Origin: Arthrobacter sp. OAP107
GTDB lineage: Bacteria; Actinomycetota; Actinomycetes; Actinomycetales; Micrococcaceae
Assembly (NCBI RefSeq): GCF_040546765.1
Contig: NZ_JBEPOK010000001.1
Coordinates: forward strand, 4,402,001-4,466,000
DNA length: 64,000 nt
Reading direction: 5' to 3'
In this document: positions 53,590-61,788 of the stretch, piece by piece
How positions within the stretch are numbered: the first letter of the stretch is position 1
How the letters are laid out: each line of letters starts with the position of its first letter
Notes under the pieces: generated by a model
Databases searched by the model: none
The model's input: the letters and a program-made list of their open reading frames with translations, nothing else
What the model was told of the DNA's origin: nothing
Translations under genes and position numbers: made by a program

Positions 53590-53740
53590 GACGGTCCTGT
53601 CCCGGATCACCGAACAGCAGCTGCACGAGGAGGAGTTCGCGTCCACAAACTTCGATATTGCGGGCAAAAGTACCCTTTGCGGCCATTATCTGAATAGAAG
53701 CTCCGGCCCCCTGGCCTGTCCGCCGAGGATCTCCTCGTAG
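53582..53740 (+). pseudogene. Possible truncated gene remnant at cluster end
   Basis: A 52-codon frame whose ATG overlaps the dehydrogenase stop by eight bases, as expected for the next operon gene. The first 20 residues (MSETVLSRITEQQLHEEEFA) look coding; thereafter it runs antisense into the glycosyltransferase gene and stops. This suggests the 5' end of a lost gene cut at a rearrangement near 53640-53690. Weak evidence. Confidence 0.3.
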
Positions 53741-54729
53741 AGCGCCAGGTGGTCGGCCACCATGCGGGCCGAACTGAAGCGCTGCTCCGCCGAAGCGCGG
53801 CAGGCTTCCCGGCTCAGACCTGCGGCCTGGGCAGCGAACCCGGCGAGCTGGTCGACGCTGCCCAGATAGCCCGTGACACCGTGCTCCACGATTTCCGGCG
53901 CAGCACCGAGAGGGGTCCCGACGACGGGCGTTCCGGTGGCCAGCGCCTCGATCATCACGAGACCGAACGGTTCCGGCCACTGGATCGGATTCAGGAACGC
54001 GAGCGCGCCGCCCACAAGTTCGTATTTTTCAGCATCGGGCAGCGGCCCCGTGAACTCCACGTCGGGCCCGAGCGCCGGCTTGACGACGTCGTCGAAATAG
54101 GCCTGCTCCTCGGGTCCCTGAATCCGGGCGCTGATGCGCAGCGGGATGACCGCGGCACGGGCGATCTGAATGGCCTCGAGGATGCCCTTGTCCGGGGACA
54201 GCCGTCCAATGAAGCACAGGTAGCCGCCGTTTCCCTGGCCCACCGGAACGGACGCCACGTCCATGCCGTGGTGGATCACCTTCGTCACCGGGACCTCCGG
54301 CGACCGGCTGACCTGGTCATGGGAGATGGCGATGATGCCGGTGCTCTTTCCGATCGCGCTGTACAGGTCCACGGCCTGCTGAGCCAGGCGGATGTGGATG
54401 GTGGTGACCACCGGGATTCCGGCGGGACGGTGGGCATAGAGCGGTCCGCTCATGGTGTGGTCGTGGATGATGTCGACCCCTGCCATGCCGTCGTAGGCCC
54501 TGATGATGTGGCTCAGCTCCGACAACGCGAACCCCATGTCCGCCGGTTCGGACGGGCGCATCCGCGGGGCCAGTGGAACGGGGCAGGTACTGTCGGACGG
54601 GGCCGCCAGCAGGACCTCATGTCCGGCCACGGCGAATCCGCGCGCAAGGCTGTCAACCACCCGCTCGGTGCCGCCGTAGCCGGGGGGCGGAACCGGGATC
54701 CACGGTGCCGATATCAGTCCTATGCGCAT
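53686..54729 (-). CDS. Glycosyltransferase family 4 protein
   Basis: 347 aa GT-B fold enzyme. GGGAGG stands five bases before the ATG at 54729; the frame upstream is not used. PVPPPGYGGTERVVDSLARG, DIIHDHT, FIGRLSPDKGILEAIQIAR and the C-terminal NPIQWPEPFGLVMIEALATG with the EX7E motif (EPFGLVMIE) are GT4 signatures. Cytosolic or membrane-peripheral; transfers a sugar from a nucleotide donor. Acceptor unknown, no other glycan-synthesis gene adjacent. Confidence 0.92.
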   Translation of the reverse strand: MRIGLISAPWIPVPPPGYGGTERVVDSLARGFAVAGHEVLLAAPSDSTCPVPLAPRMRPSEPADMGFALSELSHIIRAYDGMAGVDIIHDHTMSGPLYAHRPAGIPVVTTIHIRLAQQAVDLYSAIGKSTGIIAISHDQVSRSPEVPVTKVIHHGMDVASVPVGQGNGGYLCFIGRLSPDKGILEAIQIARAAVIPLRISARIQGPEEQAYFDDVVKPALGPDVEFTGPLPDAEKYELVGGALAFLNPIQWPEPFGLVMIEALATGTPVVGTPLGAAPEIVEHGVTGYLGSVDQLAGFAAQAAGLSREACRASAEQRFSSARMVADHLALYEEILGGQARGPELLFR

Positions 54730-54897
54730 TTTGCCTCCCACGAGGGTACGGCCTGACCGCCCGGAGTTAGTCCAAACAATATGGCCGGGCCTCCCGCCAG
54801 ACAAGGGCCAGCGGGCGCCCATGCACCAGCGGGCCGGCGTGACCAAAGCAACTGTCCCGGCAGGAATGCCCGGGAAAGCCCAGGAGTTGTGGCAAGC

Positions 54898-55641
54898 ATG
54901 AAGATTGAGATCTGGTCAGACGTCGCTTGCCCCTGGTGCTACATCGGCAAGCGCCGCTTCGAAGCCGCCCTTGCCGAGTTCCCGCACCGCGACCAGGTGG
55001 AGGTGCAGTGGCGCAGCTACCAGCTCGACCCGGCCCTGCCCGATCACTACGACGGCACCGAGCTGGACTACCTCAGCAAGCGCAAGGGCATGGCCGCCGG
55101 CCAGGTCAGGCAGATGTTCGAACAGGTAGCAGCCCAGGCCAAAGGTGAGGGCCTCAACTACCGGTTTGACGACGTCGTGGTTGCCAACAGCTTCACGGCC
55201 CACCGGCTGATCCACCTGGCTGCCGCGCGCGGCAAGCAGGATGCGGCTAAGGAGCGGCTGCTCAGCGACCACTTCGAGCACGGCAAGGACATCGGCAGCC
55301 CCGATTACCTCACGTCTGTGGGCGCGGAGCTTGGGCTAGACGCCGGGGATGTCGCCGAGCTGTTCACTACAGACAAGTACGCCGACGACGTCCGCCGCGA
55401 CTTTGCCGAAGCCCGCACCCTGGGCATCAGCGGCGTTCCGTTCTTCGTGATCGACCGCAAGTACGGGCTGTCCGGAGCCCAGCCCGCGGCGAGCTTCACC
55501 ATGGCCCTCGAGCAGGCGTGGCAGGAGTCGCACCCACTGGTGATGGTCGGCGTCGAGAATTCAGGCTCTGAGCAACCAGACGAACAGAAGGCAGGCGCGC
55601 AGGCCGAAAACGTGTGCGGCCCGGACGGCTGCGCCATCTAA
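54898..55641 (+). CDS. FrnE-type DsbA family oxidoreductase
   Basis: 247 aa from the ATG at 54898 (AGGAG about 11 nt upstream). Thioredoxin fold with active site CPWC (residues 11-14) in DVACPWCYIGKRRF and cis-Pro loop ISGVPFFVIDRKYGLSGAQP. No signal peptide, so cytosolic, as for FrnE proteins. A Cys-containing tail (NVCGPDGCAI) could form a second redox or metal site. Acts in thiol handling or polyketide-type isomerisation in relatives. Precedes the TetR gene by 63 bp. Confidence 0.9.
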   Translation: MKIEIWSDVACPWCYIGKRRFEAALAEFPHRDQVEVQWRSYQLDPALPDHYDGTELDYLSKRKGMAAGQVRQMFEQVAAQAKGEGLNYRFDDVVVANSFTAHRLIHLAAARGKQDAAKERLLSDHFEHGKDIGSPDYLTSVGAELGLDAGDVAELFTTDKYADDVRRDFAEARTLGISGVPFFVIDRKYGLSGAQPAASFTMALEQAWQESHPLVMVGVENSGSEQPDEQKAGAQAENVCGPDGCAI

Positions 55642-55692
55642 GCTGCGCCGTCCAAGTGGCCGGGTCGGCGCCGGTTTGGTGACAGATCGCGG

Positions 55693-55704
55693 TAAAGTGT
55701 CCCT
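55693..55704 (+). promoter_or_regulatory. Leaderless promoter of TetR gene
   Basis: TAAAGT (55693-55698), six bases, then the ATG at 55705; no ribosome site. Confidence 0.5.
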
Positions 55705-56355
55705 ATGCCACGGATTTCGGCCCCCAGCAATGCTGCGCAACGCGCCGAGACCCAGCGCCGCATCCTGAACGCGTTCGGCGAGCTCCTCTTCTCCCACGGG
55801 CTGCCCGGGCTGACCATGACCGATGTCGCCCGGCACGCGGGGATCGGCCGCACGGCTGTCTACAACTACTACGCCGACATCGAAGAGCTCCTGATTGCCT
55901 ACGCCCTCGTGGAGACGGAGCGGTTCATGTCCGGGCTGCGCGAATCGCTGGCCCGGCTGGACAATCCGGTGGACCGGCTGGCCCTGTACGTGCGGGCCCA
56001 GGTGGAGGATCTCAGCCGCCGCCATCTGCCCCCGGGACCGGCCATGGGTGCTGTCCTGTCGCCGGCGTCGTTCGCCAAGCTCGCGGACCACGTGGACGGG
56101 CTCAGCGACATGCTGCAGGACATTCTCCGCGACGGCATGGACCAGGGCTATTTCCCAATGGCCGATCCCCTGCAACAGGCGCAGCTGATCCACGGCACGC
56201 TCTCCTCCAGCGCCGCCCGCGGCGGCGACGCCTCCGAAGACCTGGAGGAAAGGATCGCCCGGACCGTCCGCTTCATCCAGTTGGGCGCAGGGGCACGGTT
56301 CGACGACGGCGGCCGCCCCCTCCGCCTGCAGCCGCCTGCCGCTGCGGCCGGCTAA
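55705..56355 (+). CDS. TetR-family transcriptional regulator
   Basis: 216 aa. Helix-turn-helix at about residues 14-60: RRILNAFGELLFSHG, LTMTDVARHAGIGRTAVYNYY, a standard TetR pattern. The ligand domain is unremarkable and does not name an inducer. Target could be its own gene or the upstream FrnE gene. The Pro/Ala-rich last 20 residues are likely disordered. Confidence 0.9.
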   Translation: MPRISAPSNAAQRAETQRRILNAFGELLFSHGLPGLTMTDVARHAGIGRTAVYNYYADIEELLIAYALVETERFMSGLRESLARLDNPVDRLALYVRAQVEDLSRRHLPPGPAMGAVLSPASFAKLADHVDGLSDMLQDILRDGMDQGYFPMADPLQQAQLIHGTLSSSAARGGDASEDLEERIARTVRFIQLGAGARFDDGGRPLRLQPPAAAAG

Positions 56356-56385
56356 GGACCAGGGACGGTTCAGACGGCCAAAAAC

Positions 56386-57060
56386 TCAGGGCTTGGCGCC
56401 CTGGGTTGGCATGACGGGCCACTGCGAGTCGTCCGCGACCCGCCGGCTTTCCCGCGGGCAGCTGAGCTGGCCGGGCGTCTGGTCAACGAGCTGCGGCTTG
56501 ACCAGGCCTCGGTAGTCGCTGGTCAGGATCACATCCACGCTGGCGTCCTTGCGCCCGTCCTGGAAGTAATCGGAGCCGGGCAGGTTCCGCTGCACGGTGA
56601 AGGCCGCCGACTGTCCGGCAGGGCCCGAGACGACTGCCGCCACTCCCCGGTAACCGGTCTGCGTGTTGGCCACGTTGCCAACAACAAATTTCCGCGCCTT
56701 GAATTCGTTGGCTGCCGCCTTGGCCAGGCCGTTGCGGCTCGTGGCGTTGAGGACGTTGACCTTCACCTTGGCTGGCGGCGTGTAGTCGAAGGTCGTTGCC
56801 GGGCAGACGGAGGAGTTCTGCTGGGCCTGGATGGCGGACGGAAACTTGATCTGCCCGCTCATCACCCCCATCGCCCCCATGATCCCCGCGACAATGAGGC
56901 CCAGCAGCAGCACCAGCACCACGCCGTGCAGGATCCGGCGGCGCAGCCGTCCGGGGTTTTCCGCTTTCTCATCATCGTCGACGAATGTGGCCCTGAGCTC
57001 GGGGCCGGTAATCACGCGGTGACCGTGGAGAACGGTCACGTCCTTGGGTTTTCTAGCCAT
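56386..57060 (-). CDS. LytR C-terminal-domain membrane protein
   Basis: 224 aa. Cytosolic N-terminus of about 40 residues, one membrane helix (about 44-66, HGVVLVLLLGLIVAGIMGAM), then an extracellular LytR_C domain (VKVNVLNATSRNGLAKAAANE, VGNVANTQTGYRGVAAVV, DVILTSDYRGL). LytR_C modules accompany wall-polymer ligases, but no LCP domain is here, so it is a stand-alone form. Overlaps the preceding small gene by eight bases, in the same operon. Confidence 0.9.
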   Translation of the reverse strand: MARKPKDVTVLHGHRVITGPELRATFVDDDEKAENPGRLRRRILHGVVLVLLLGLIVAGIMGAMGVMSGQIKFPSAIQAQQNSSVCPATTFDYTPPAKVKVNVLNATSRNGLAKAAANEFKARKFVVGNVANTQTGYRGVAAVVSGPAGQSAAFTVQRNLPGSDYFQDGRKDASVDVILTSDYRGLVKPQLVDQTPGQLSCPRESRRVADDSQWPVMPTQGAKP

Positions 57061-57352
57061 CGATCACAAGCACCCTTGCATGTATCGCGGTGCGCTGGTG
57101 GAGTGCCGTCCTTACCGCCCGGTGCAGGCCGTCCTCCAGATAGAGGATGCCCTGGTACTGCACCACGTGGGGAAACAGGTCGCCAAAGAACGTGGAGTCC
57201 TCGGCGAGGAGCGCTTCAAGGTCCAGGGTCCGCTTGGTGGTCACAAGTTCATCCAGCCGCACGGGACGGGGCGGAAGCGCCGCCCAGTCTTTGGGGGTAC
57301 TGAAACCATGGTCGGGGTAAGGGCGTCCCTCGCCCACAGCTTTGAATATCAC
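57053..57352 (-). CDS. Conserved actinobacterial small protein (often labelled VapB-like)
   Basis: 99 aa from GTG 57352. A -10 box TACGCT lies six bases before this GTG, which suits a leaderless start; the longer frame to 57382 would use TTG without a site. The core reads FKAVGEGRPYPDHG, DELVTTKRTLDLEALLAEDS and LYLEDGLHRAVRTALHQRTA, resembling the ParB/sulfiredoxin-like fold. It is often named an antitoxin in databases, but no toxin gene is adjacent and this name is unproven. Cotranscribed with the LytR_C gene. Confidence 0.7.
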   Translation of the reverse strand: MIFKAVGEGRPYPDHGFSTPKDWAALPPRPVRLDELVTTKRTLDLEALLAEDSTFFGDLFPHVVQYQGILYLEDGLHRAVRTALHQRTAIHARVLVIDG

Positions 57353-57500
57353 CCTGTAAGCGTATGCAACTGGCCAGTTCAAGGGAATGTGGAATCAGCG
57401 CGCCGCGGGAGGTTGTAGCCAAACAGTAACTATGTGTCACATGCCGGCGCCGCCCGCCGCCTGGGCGGATTGGCCAGCGCCGGACTGACAGAATGGAGCC

Positions 57501-58430
57501 ATGACTGCACCTTCAGTGAACCCCGCCACCGGGTTCGGCGCCCACACTCCGTCGGCACCCGCACTGGCCCTTCTCCTGGACGTCGACGGGCCGGTCGCCA
57601 GCCCCGTGACCAGGGATGTGAAACCGGAAATCATCGCCGATCTGGTGGCACTCGCAAACGCCGGAATACCAGTCATCTTCAACACCGGGCGCTCGGATAC
57701 GTTCATCCGCGAGCAGGTCATGGAGCCCATGATCGCCGCCGGAATGCCGGGCGGCACGCTGATCCACGCCATCTGCGAAAAGGGCGCCGTGTGGTTCAGC
57801 TACACGGCTGCCGGCCCCGGCCCCATCCACGTGGACCACGAGCTTGCCGTGCCGGCCGCCTATGGCGACGATGTCCGGCGGATGGTGGCCGAGGACTACG
57901 CGTCCCACATGTTCTTCGATGAAACCAAGCGCGCCATGGTGTCGGTGGAGCAGCACATCGAGGTGCCGAACAGTGAGTACCTCGCCGAGCAGAAGCTGTT
58001 TGACGCCGAGGCCCTGGAGCTCATGGAGCGCCACGGTTTCGGCGTCGTGCGGCTGGAACACCACGCACCGAACTCCGACGACGAGATCGACTACCGCGTG
58101 GACCCCACCATCATTTCCACAGACATTGAATCGGTCCGGCTGGGCAAGGACCTCGGCGCGAGCCGCGCCGTGGAGCTGCTGGCGGCCCAGGGCATCACGC
58201 CGCAGGCCTGGCGGACGGTGGGCGATTCCCGCACGGACTATGCCATGGCCGACTGGCTGCACCACAACGACCATGCCGTGAAGCACGTCGACGTCCGCCC
58301 TGCGGACGGCGTCCCGGCCAAACCGTACGACGTTCTCACCGCCGTCGACCTGGGCATGCCGGAGACCGTCATCCACGACGACGCCGGGGCGGCGTTCCTC
58401 TCCAGCTGGCGGCAGGCGCTGTTGGGCTGA
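57501..58430 (+). CDS. HAD-superfamily hydrolase
   Basis: 309 aa. Motif I is LLLDVDGPVASP (Asp nucleophile and DxD-type second Asp), motif II FNTGRSD, motif III Lys before the last motif (LGKDLGASRAVELL), motif IV VGDSRTDYAMADWL. A large C2-type cap lies between. The arrangement suggests a sugar-phosphate phosphatase or phosphomannomutase-like enzyme. TGGAG before the ATG. It is separated from the Stealth gene by a hairpin. Confidence 0.85.
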   Translation: MTAPSVNPATGFGAHTPSAPALALLLDVDGPVASPVTRDVKPEIIADLVALANAGIPVIFNTGRSDTFIREQVMEPMIAAGMPGGTLIHAICEKGAVWFSYTAAGPGPIHVDHELAVPAAYGDDVRRMVAEDYASHMFFDETKRAMVSVEQHIEVPNSEYLAEQKLFDAEALELMERHGFGVVRLEHHAPNSDDEIDYRVDPTIISTDIESVRLGKDLGASRAVELLAAQGITPQAWRTVGDSRTDYAMADWLHHNDHAVKHVDVRPADGVPAKPYDVLTAVDLGMPETVIHDDAGAAFLSSWRQALLG

Positions 58431-58441
58431 GCCCGCTGCCG

Positions 58442-58467
58442 CCTGTCCGGCATGTTTTTCCGGCAGG
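58442..58467 (+). terminator. Hairpin with T-run after HAD gene
   Basis: CCTGTCCGG (58442-58450) pairs with CCGGCAGG (58460-58467) with one bulge; the loop contains TTTTT. Likely terminator or attenuator before the Stealth gene. Confidence 0.55.
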
Positions 58468-58515
58468 ACTATCATGCAAGTAAGACTTCACCCCTAGCAG
58501 CTTGGGAGAAACGCC

Positions 58516-60114
58516 ATCACGGACGTAACGGTTCAGGACGACATCTATTACGGCGGCCAGGCAGCCGAGGACGACATACCCGCGCTTGCGGAAGCAACGT
58601 CCCCGGCGGCTGTGGCGCGCCTCAAGCACCGCCCCGACGTCGTTCGCAGGTCAGGCAGGTATGCGCTGATCAACGACACCCGGACGCCCTACCAGGCCAT
58701 GGTGGAGGACCTGCTCTTCCTGCGGAACGTGCTGGACGGGGCCGGCCTGGATTACCTGCTGGTGCGGGGCAACAATGACCGCCCGGTGATCGCCCTCGAC
58801 TGGAAGGACCGCAAAAAGCTGCGGTCCGCCCTCGTCGACGCCTGCCGGAACGAGCCCTTCTACTCCATGACCGTGGACGCGAAGAAGAAGACATCCGTCC
58901 TGGTGGCCGACGGCGAACTCTCCGTCAACCGGCAGGCGCGCATCTTCCGGCTGTACCGCCCGCGGGTTGAGCCAGAGGGAGGCTTTGAATTCGGTGCCTC
59001 CGCCGGCGTCCAGGTGGAGCTGTGGAGCTTCCTGGGCAACGAAGTGATCCTGCCGATCGAGAACTCCCTGACCCGCCGCACCATGATGGCGCACGAGGCC
59101 GTCCGTGGAACGGTCGAGCGCTATGGCCACACCTGGCCCACCATCGAGAACATGTTCGCGGACCACGCAAGCGACATCAGCTTCGACATCGACATGGTCT
59201 TCTCCTGGGTGGATGGCACCTCCCCCGAGTACATCGCCGCCCGCCGTGCCCGGATGGCGGGCGCTGTGGTGGGCGAAGGCGACGACCATGAGGCACGCTA
59301 CCGGCAGATCAACGAGCTTAAATACGCGCTCCGGTCCGTCTACATGTTTGCACCGTGGGTCCGCCGCATCTTCATCGCCACCGACTCCCCCGCGCCGGAA
59401 TGGCTGAACGACCACCCGTCCGTGACCATCGTCCGGAGCGAGGAGTTCTTCGCCGACCCGTCGGTGCTGCCCACCCACAACTCGCAAGCTGTGGAGTGCC
59501 AGCTGCACCACATCGAGGGCCTCTCCGAGCACTTCCTCTACTCCAACGACGACATGTTCTTCGGGCGGCCGGTTGGTCCGGACATGTTCTTCACACCGGG
59601 CGGGATCACCAAGTTCATTGAGGCGGAGACCCGCATCGGCCTCGGCGACAACGACGCCGAGCGCAGCGGCTTCGAGAACGCGGCCCGGGTCAACCGGAAG
59701 CTGCTCTGGAACCGCTTCGGCCGGATCACCACCCGCCATCTGGAGCACACGGCGGCGCCGCTGCGTCGGAGCCTCGTGGCCCAGATGGAGCAGGAGTTCC
59801 CGGCCGAGTTCGCGAGCACTGCCGCCAGCACATTCCGCGCCGCGGACAACATCTCCGTCACGAATTCCTTCTACCACTACTACGCGCTGCTGACAGGCCG
59901 TGCCGTGACCCAGACGGCGGCCAAGGTGCGGTATGTGGACACCACGCTCCGGTCGGGGCTGAAGTATCTGCCCAAGCTGCTGACCAAGCGCAACATGGAC
60001 TTCTTCTGCCTCAATGACGGCAGTTTTCCGGAGGTTCCGGCCGACGAACGGGCGGAGCTGGTTACGGACTTCCTGGAGAAGTACTACCCGATCAAGGCGC
60101 CCTGGGAAAAGTAG
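58516..60114 (+). CDS. Stealth-family hexose-1-phosphoryltransferase-like protein
   Basis: 532 aa if begun at an ATC at 58516, which has GGGAGA six bases upstream; the first orthodox start is a GTG at 58612 (500 aa) with no ribosome site. The DNA between is GC3-rich and looks coding. Stealth regions are clear: DIDMVFSWVDGTSPEYIAAR (CR1), LKYALRSVYMFAPWVRRIFIATD and ECQLHHIEGLSEHFLYSNDDM (CR2), FFTPGGITKFIE, and a C-terminal CR4 (FFCLNDGSF). Members transfer sugar phosphates in capsule or wall-polymer synthesis. Confidence 0.88.
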   Translation: MTDVTVQDDIYYGGQAAEDDIPALAEATSPAAVARLKHRPDVVRRSGRYALINDTRTPYQAMVEDLLFLRNVLDGAGLDYLLVRGNNDRPVIALDWKDRKKLRSALVDACRNEPFYSMTVDAKKKTSVLVADGELSVNRQARIFRLYRPRVEPEGGFEFGASAGVQVELWSFLGNEVILPIENSLTRRTMMAHEAVRGTVERYGHTWPTIENMFADHASDISFDIDMVFSWVDGTSPEYIAARRARMAGAVVGEGDDHEARYRQINELKYALRSVYMFAPWVRRIFIATDSPAPEWLNDHPSVTIVRSEEFFADPSVLPTHNSQAVECQLHHIEGLSEHFLYSNDDMFFGRPVGPDMFFTPGGITKFIEAETRIGLGDNDAERSGFENAARVNRKLLWNRFGRITTRHLEHTAAPLRRSLVAQMEQEFPAEFASTAASTFRAADNISVTNSFYHYYALLTGRAVTQTAAKVRYVDTTLRSGLKYLPKLLTKRNMDFFCLNDGSFPEVPADERAELVTDFLEKYYPIKAPWEK

Positions 60115-60129
60115 GCCACTCTGCGCACA

Positions 60130-60172
60130 GAAACCCCGCCGGATCTGACCATTCCAGATCCGGCGGGGTTTC
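60130..60172. terminator. Strong bidirectional terminator, 18-bp perfect stem
   Basis: GAAACCCCGCCGGATCTG (60130-60147) and its exact reverse complement (60155-60172) with a 7-nt loop, between the convergent Stealth and phosphodiesterase genes. A/T at the stem base gives a U-run in both directions. Confidence 0.92.
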
Positions 60173-60204
60173 CGTATGCAGGGACGCTACTTCCGGGTGA
60201 GGCC

Positions 60205-61116
60205 CTATTTCCGGGTCAGCATGGGGCGCTTGGCCCCTTCAGGGATGCGGATGCCGGCTGCGGCCAGGCGGCGCTCCGTCTCCTCGGGGCTGACGTACTC
60301 GCCCACGGTGGGAGTGGTGCCCAGCGGCACCACCGAATGGACCACCGTGTGCTCGTAGACGTGCACCAGGTTGAAGGCCTGCCCGCCGTCGCGGCCGCGC
60401 GTGCCGCCCACCGGAACATTCAGGTCCTGGGTGTAGCACGTGGCTGAAGCCACGGAGACGGGGATGCCGGCGAAGCTCGCCGTCGTGGAGTAATGCAGGT
60501 GGCCGGCAAGGATGCTGCGGACATCCGAGTTGCGCACCACGGCTGCCAGGGACGCCTGGTCGCGGAGCTCCACCAGTACTGACAGGTCCAGGACTGAGGG
60601 CACCGGCGGATGGTGCAGGGCCAGGATGGTGCCGTCCGGCGCGGGCGTCTCCAGCTGCCCGGCGAGCCAGTCCAGCTGGTTGTCGCTGAGTTCGCCGTGG
60701 TGGTAGCCGGGCACAGACGTGTCCATGGTGATGACGCGGAGCCCGTTGACGTAGTAGCTGTGGTCGACGGGGTCGTCGTTGCCGTGCTGGTCGAACAGGC
60801 CGGCGCGGAAATTAGCGCGGTTGTCGTGGTTGCCCATGGCCCAGATGACCTGGGCGCCGAGGTCCCGGCATGCGGGCTCCACAACAGCGCGGAGCTTGGC
60901 ATAGGCCTCGGGGTCGCCCTTGTCCGCCAGGTCGCCGGTGAAAATCACGGCTTCCGGGCGTGCGCCGGAGGCCTGAACCTCATCAAAGAGCTGGATCAGG
61001 CGGGCTTCGCTGTCAACTGCGCCGTAGAGGGGGTCCGGACCTCCCAACAGGTGGGTGTCACTCAGGTGGAGTAGAAAATGGCGTGGCCGGGGGTGCTCGG
61101 CCTCGATGAGCTCCAT
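60205..61116 (-). CDS. cpdA: Metallophosphoesterase, CpdA-like cyclic-nucleotide phosphodiesterase
   Basis: 303 aa from ATG 61116 with GAAGGC six bases upstream. A longer frame to 61221 exists but its extra codons are A/T-rich at third positions and unlike coding DNA. Dinuclear metal motifs in order: LSDTHL, FTGDLADKG, AMGNHDNR, ALHHPP and AGHLHYS, as in Rv0805/CpdA enzymes that hydrolyse cAMP or related phosphodiesters. The C-terminal 40 residues form a short extra segment. Symbol is by family; substrate not proven. Confidence 0.85.
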   Translation of the reverse strand: MELIEAEHPRPRHFLLHLSDTHLLGGPDPLYGAVDSEARLIQLFDEVQASGARPEAVIFTGDLADKGDPEAYAKLRAVVEPACRDLGAQVIWAMGNHDNRANFRAGLFDQHGNDDPVDHSYYVNGLRVITMDTSVPGYHHGELSDNQLDWLAGQLETPAPDGTILALHHPPVPSVLDLSVLVELRDQASLAAVVRNSDVRSILAGHLHYSTTASFAGIPVSVASATCYTQDLNVPVGGTRGRDGGQAFNLVHVYEHTVVHSVVPLGTTPTVGEYVSPEETERRLAAAGIRIPEGAKRPMLTRK

Positions 61117-61788
61117 TGCTGCCTTCGCGGTAGTTAGGAAGCGGGGCGCCTCCTGTGTCCCTCTCAGTACCTTCCATCCAACCAGATAAAAAGCGAACTC
61201 GGGGGAAACGGGAGTTGGCATGTTGAAAAAATTACAACACCGCCGCCGCTCTCAGGCTACCTTCCTCGCTTTCGTTTCCTTGCGCGGTCACCGTCCGATG
61301 ACCGCTTCATTGTTTCGCCGCGCATTGTGTGATTTTGCCGCGTTCCGCCGGCAACCGGCAGACAGTGGGCTAAGCGCCCGGCAGTTTCGCCTACAGAGAT
61401 ATGGGGAACTTCCCCGGTGGATTCCAGGCGGAAGACTCTTCCGGAACGTGCCCGGCTTACCGTGCGTGGGACGGCCTGAAAGGACGACGACGGCGTGCGG
61501 CTTCGCCGGGCGGGCCACCCACCCAGCGGATCCGGTACAGCCGGTACATCCGCCGTCGGCGGACGCATCCGCCGCCTGCGCGGCATCGCCGGCAGGGCAA
61601 CCGAAACCCGGGTGTGTTCCGTCGGGTATCGGCGGAATCGTTTGGAGGGAAGTCACATCGTGCTCTCTCGCCGGGTACATAGCTGTCACTAATGACAACG
61701 GCGTTGGTCTCCGTTGCATTCCCTGGACCTCCTCACCATTTGGCTTCCCCGGCAAGCGAACAGCCCGACGGCGGGCACCCGCCACCGT
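61117..61788. other. 672-bp stretch without a recognised gene
   Basis: Frames open here are antisense to the M23 gene or lack coding bias. A TAATTT box at about 61229-61234 (- strand) may be the cpdA promoter, giving a leader of about 105 nt. The part at 61480-61600 is rich in small inverted repeats, including an ACGACGGCG half element. No riboswitch could be identified. Confidence 0.4.

Noticed and set aside
57053..57352. Toxin-antitoxin module
   Set aside because: The VapB-like label has no adjacent toxin gene; neighbours are a LytR_C protein and a HAD enzyme.
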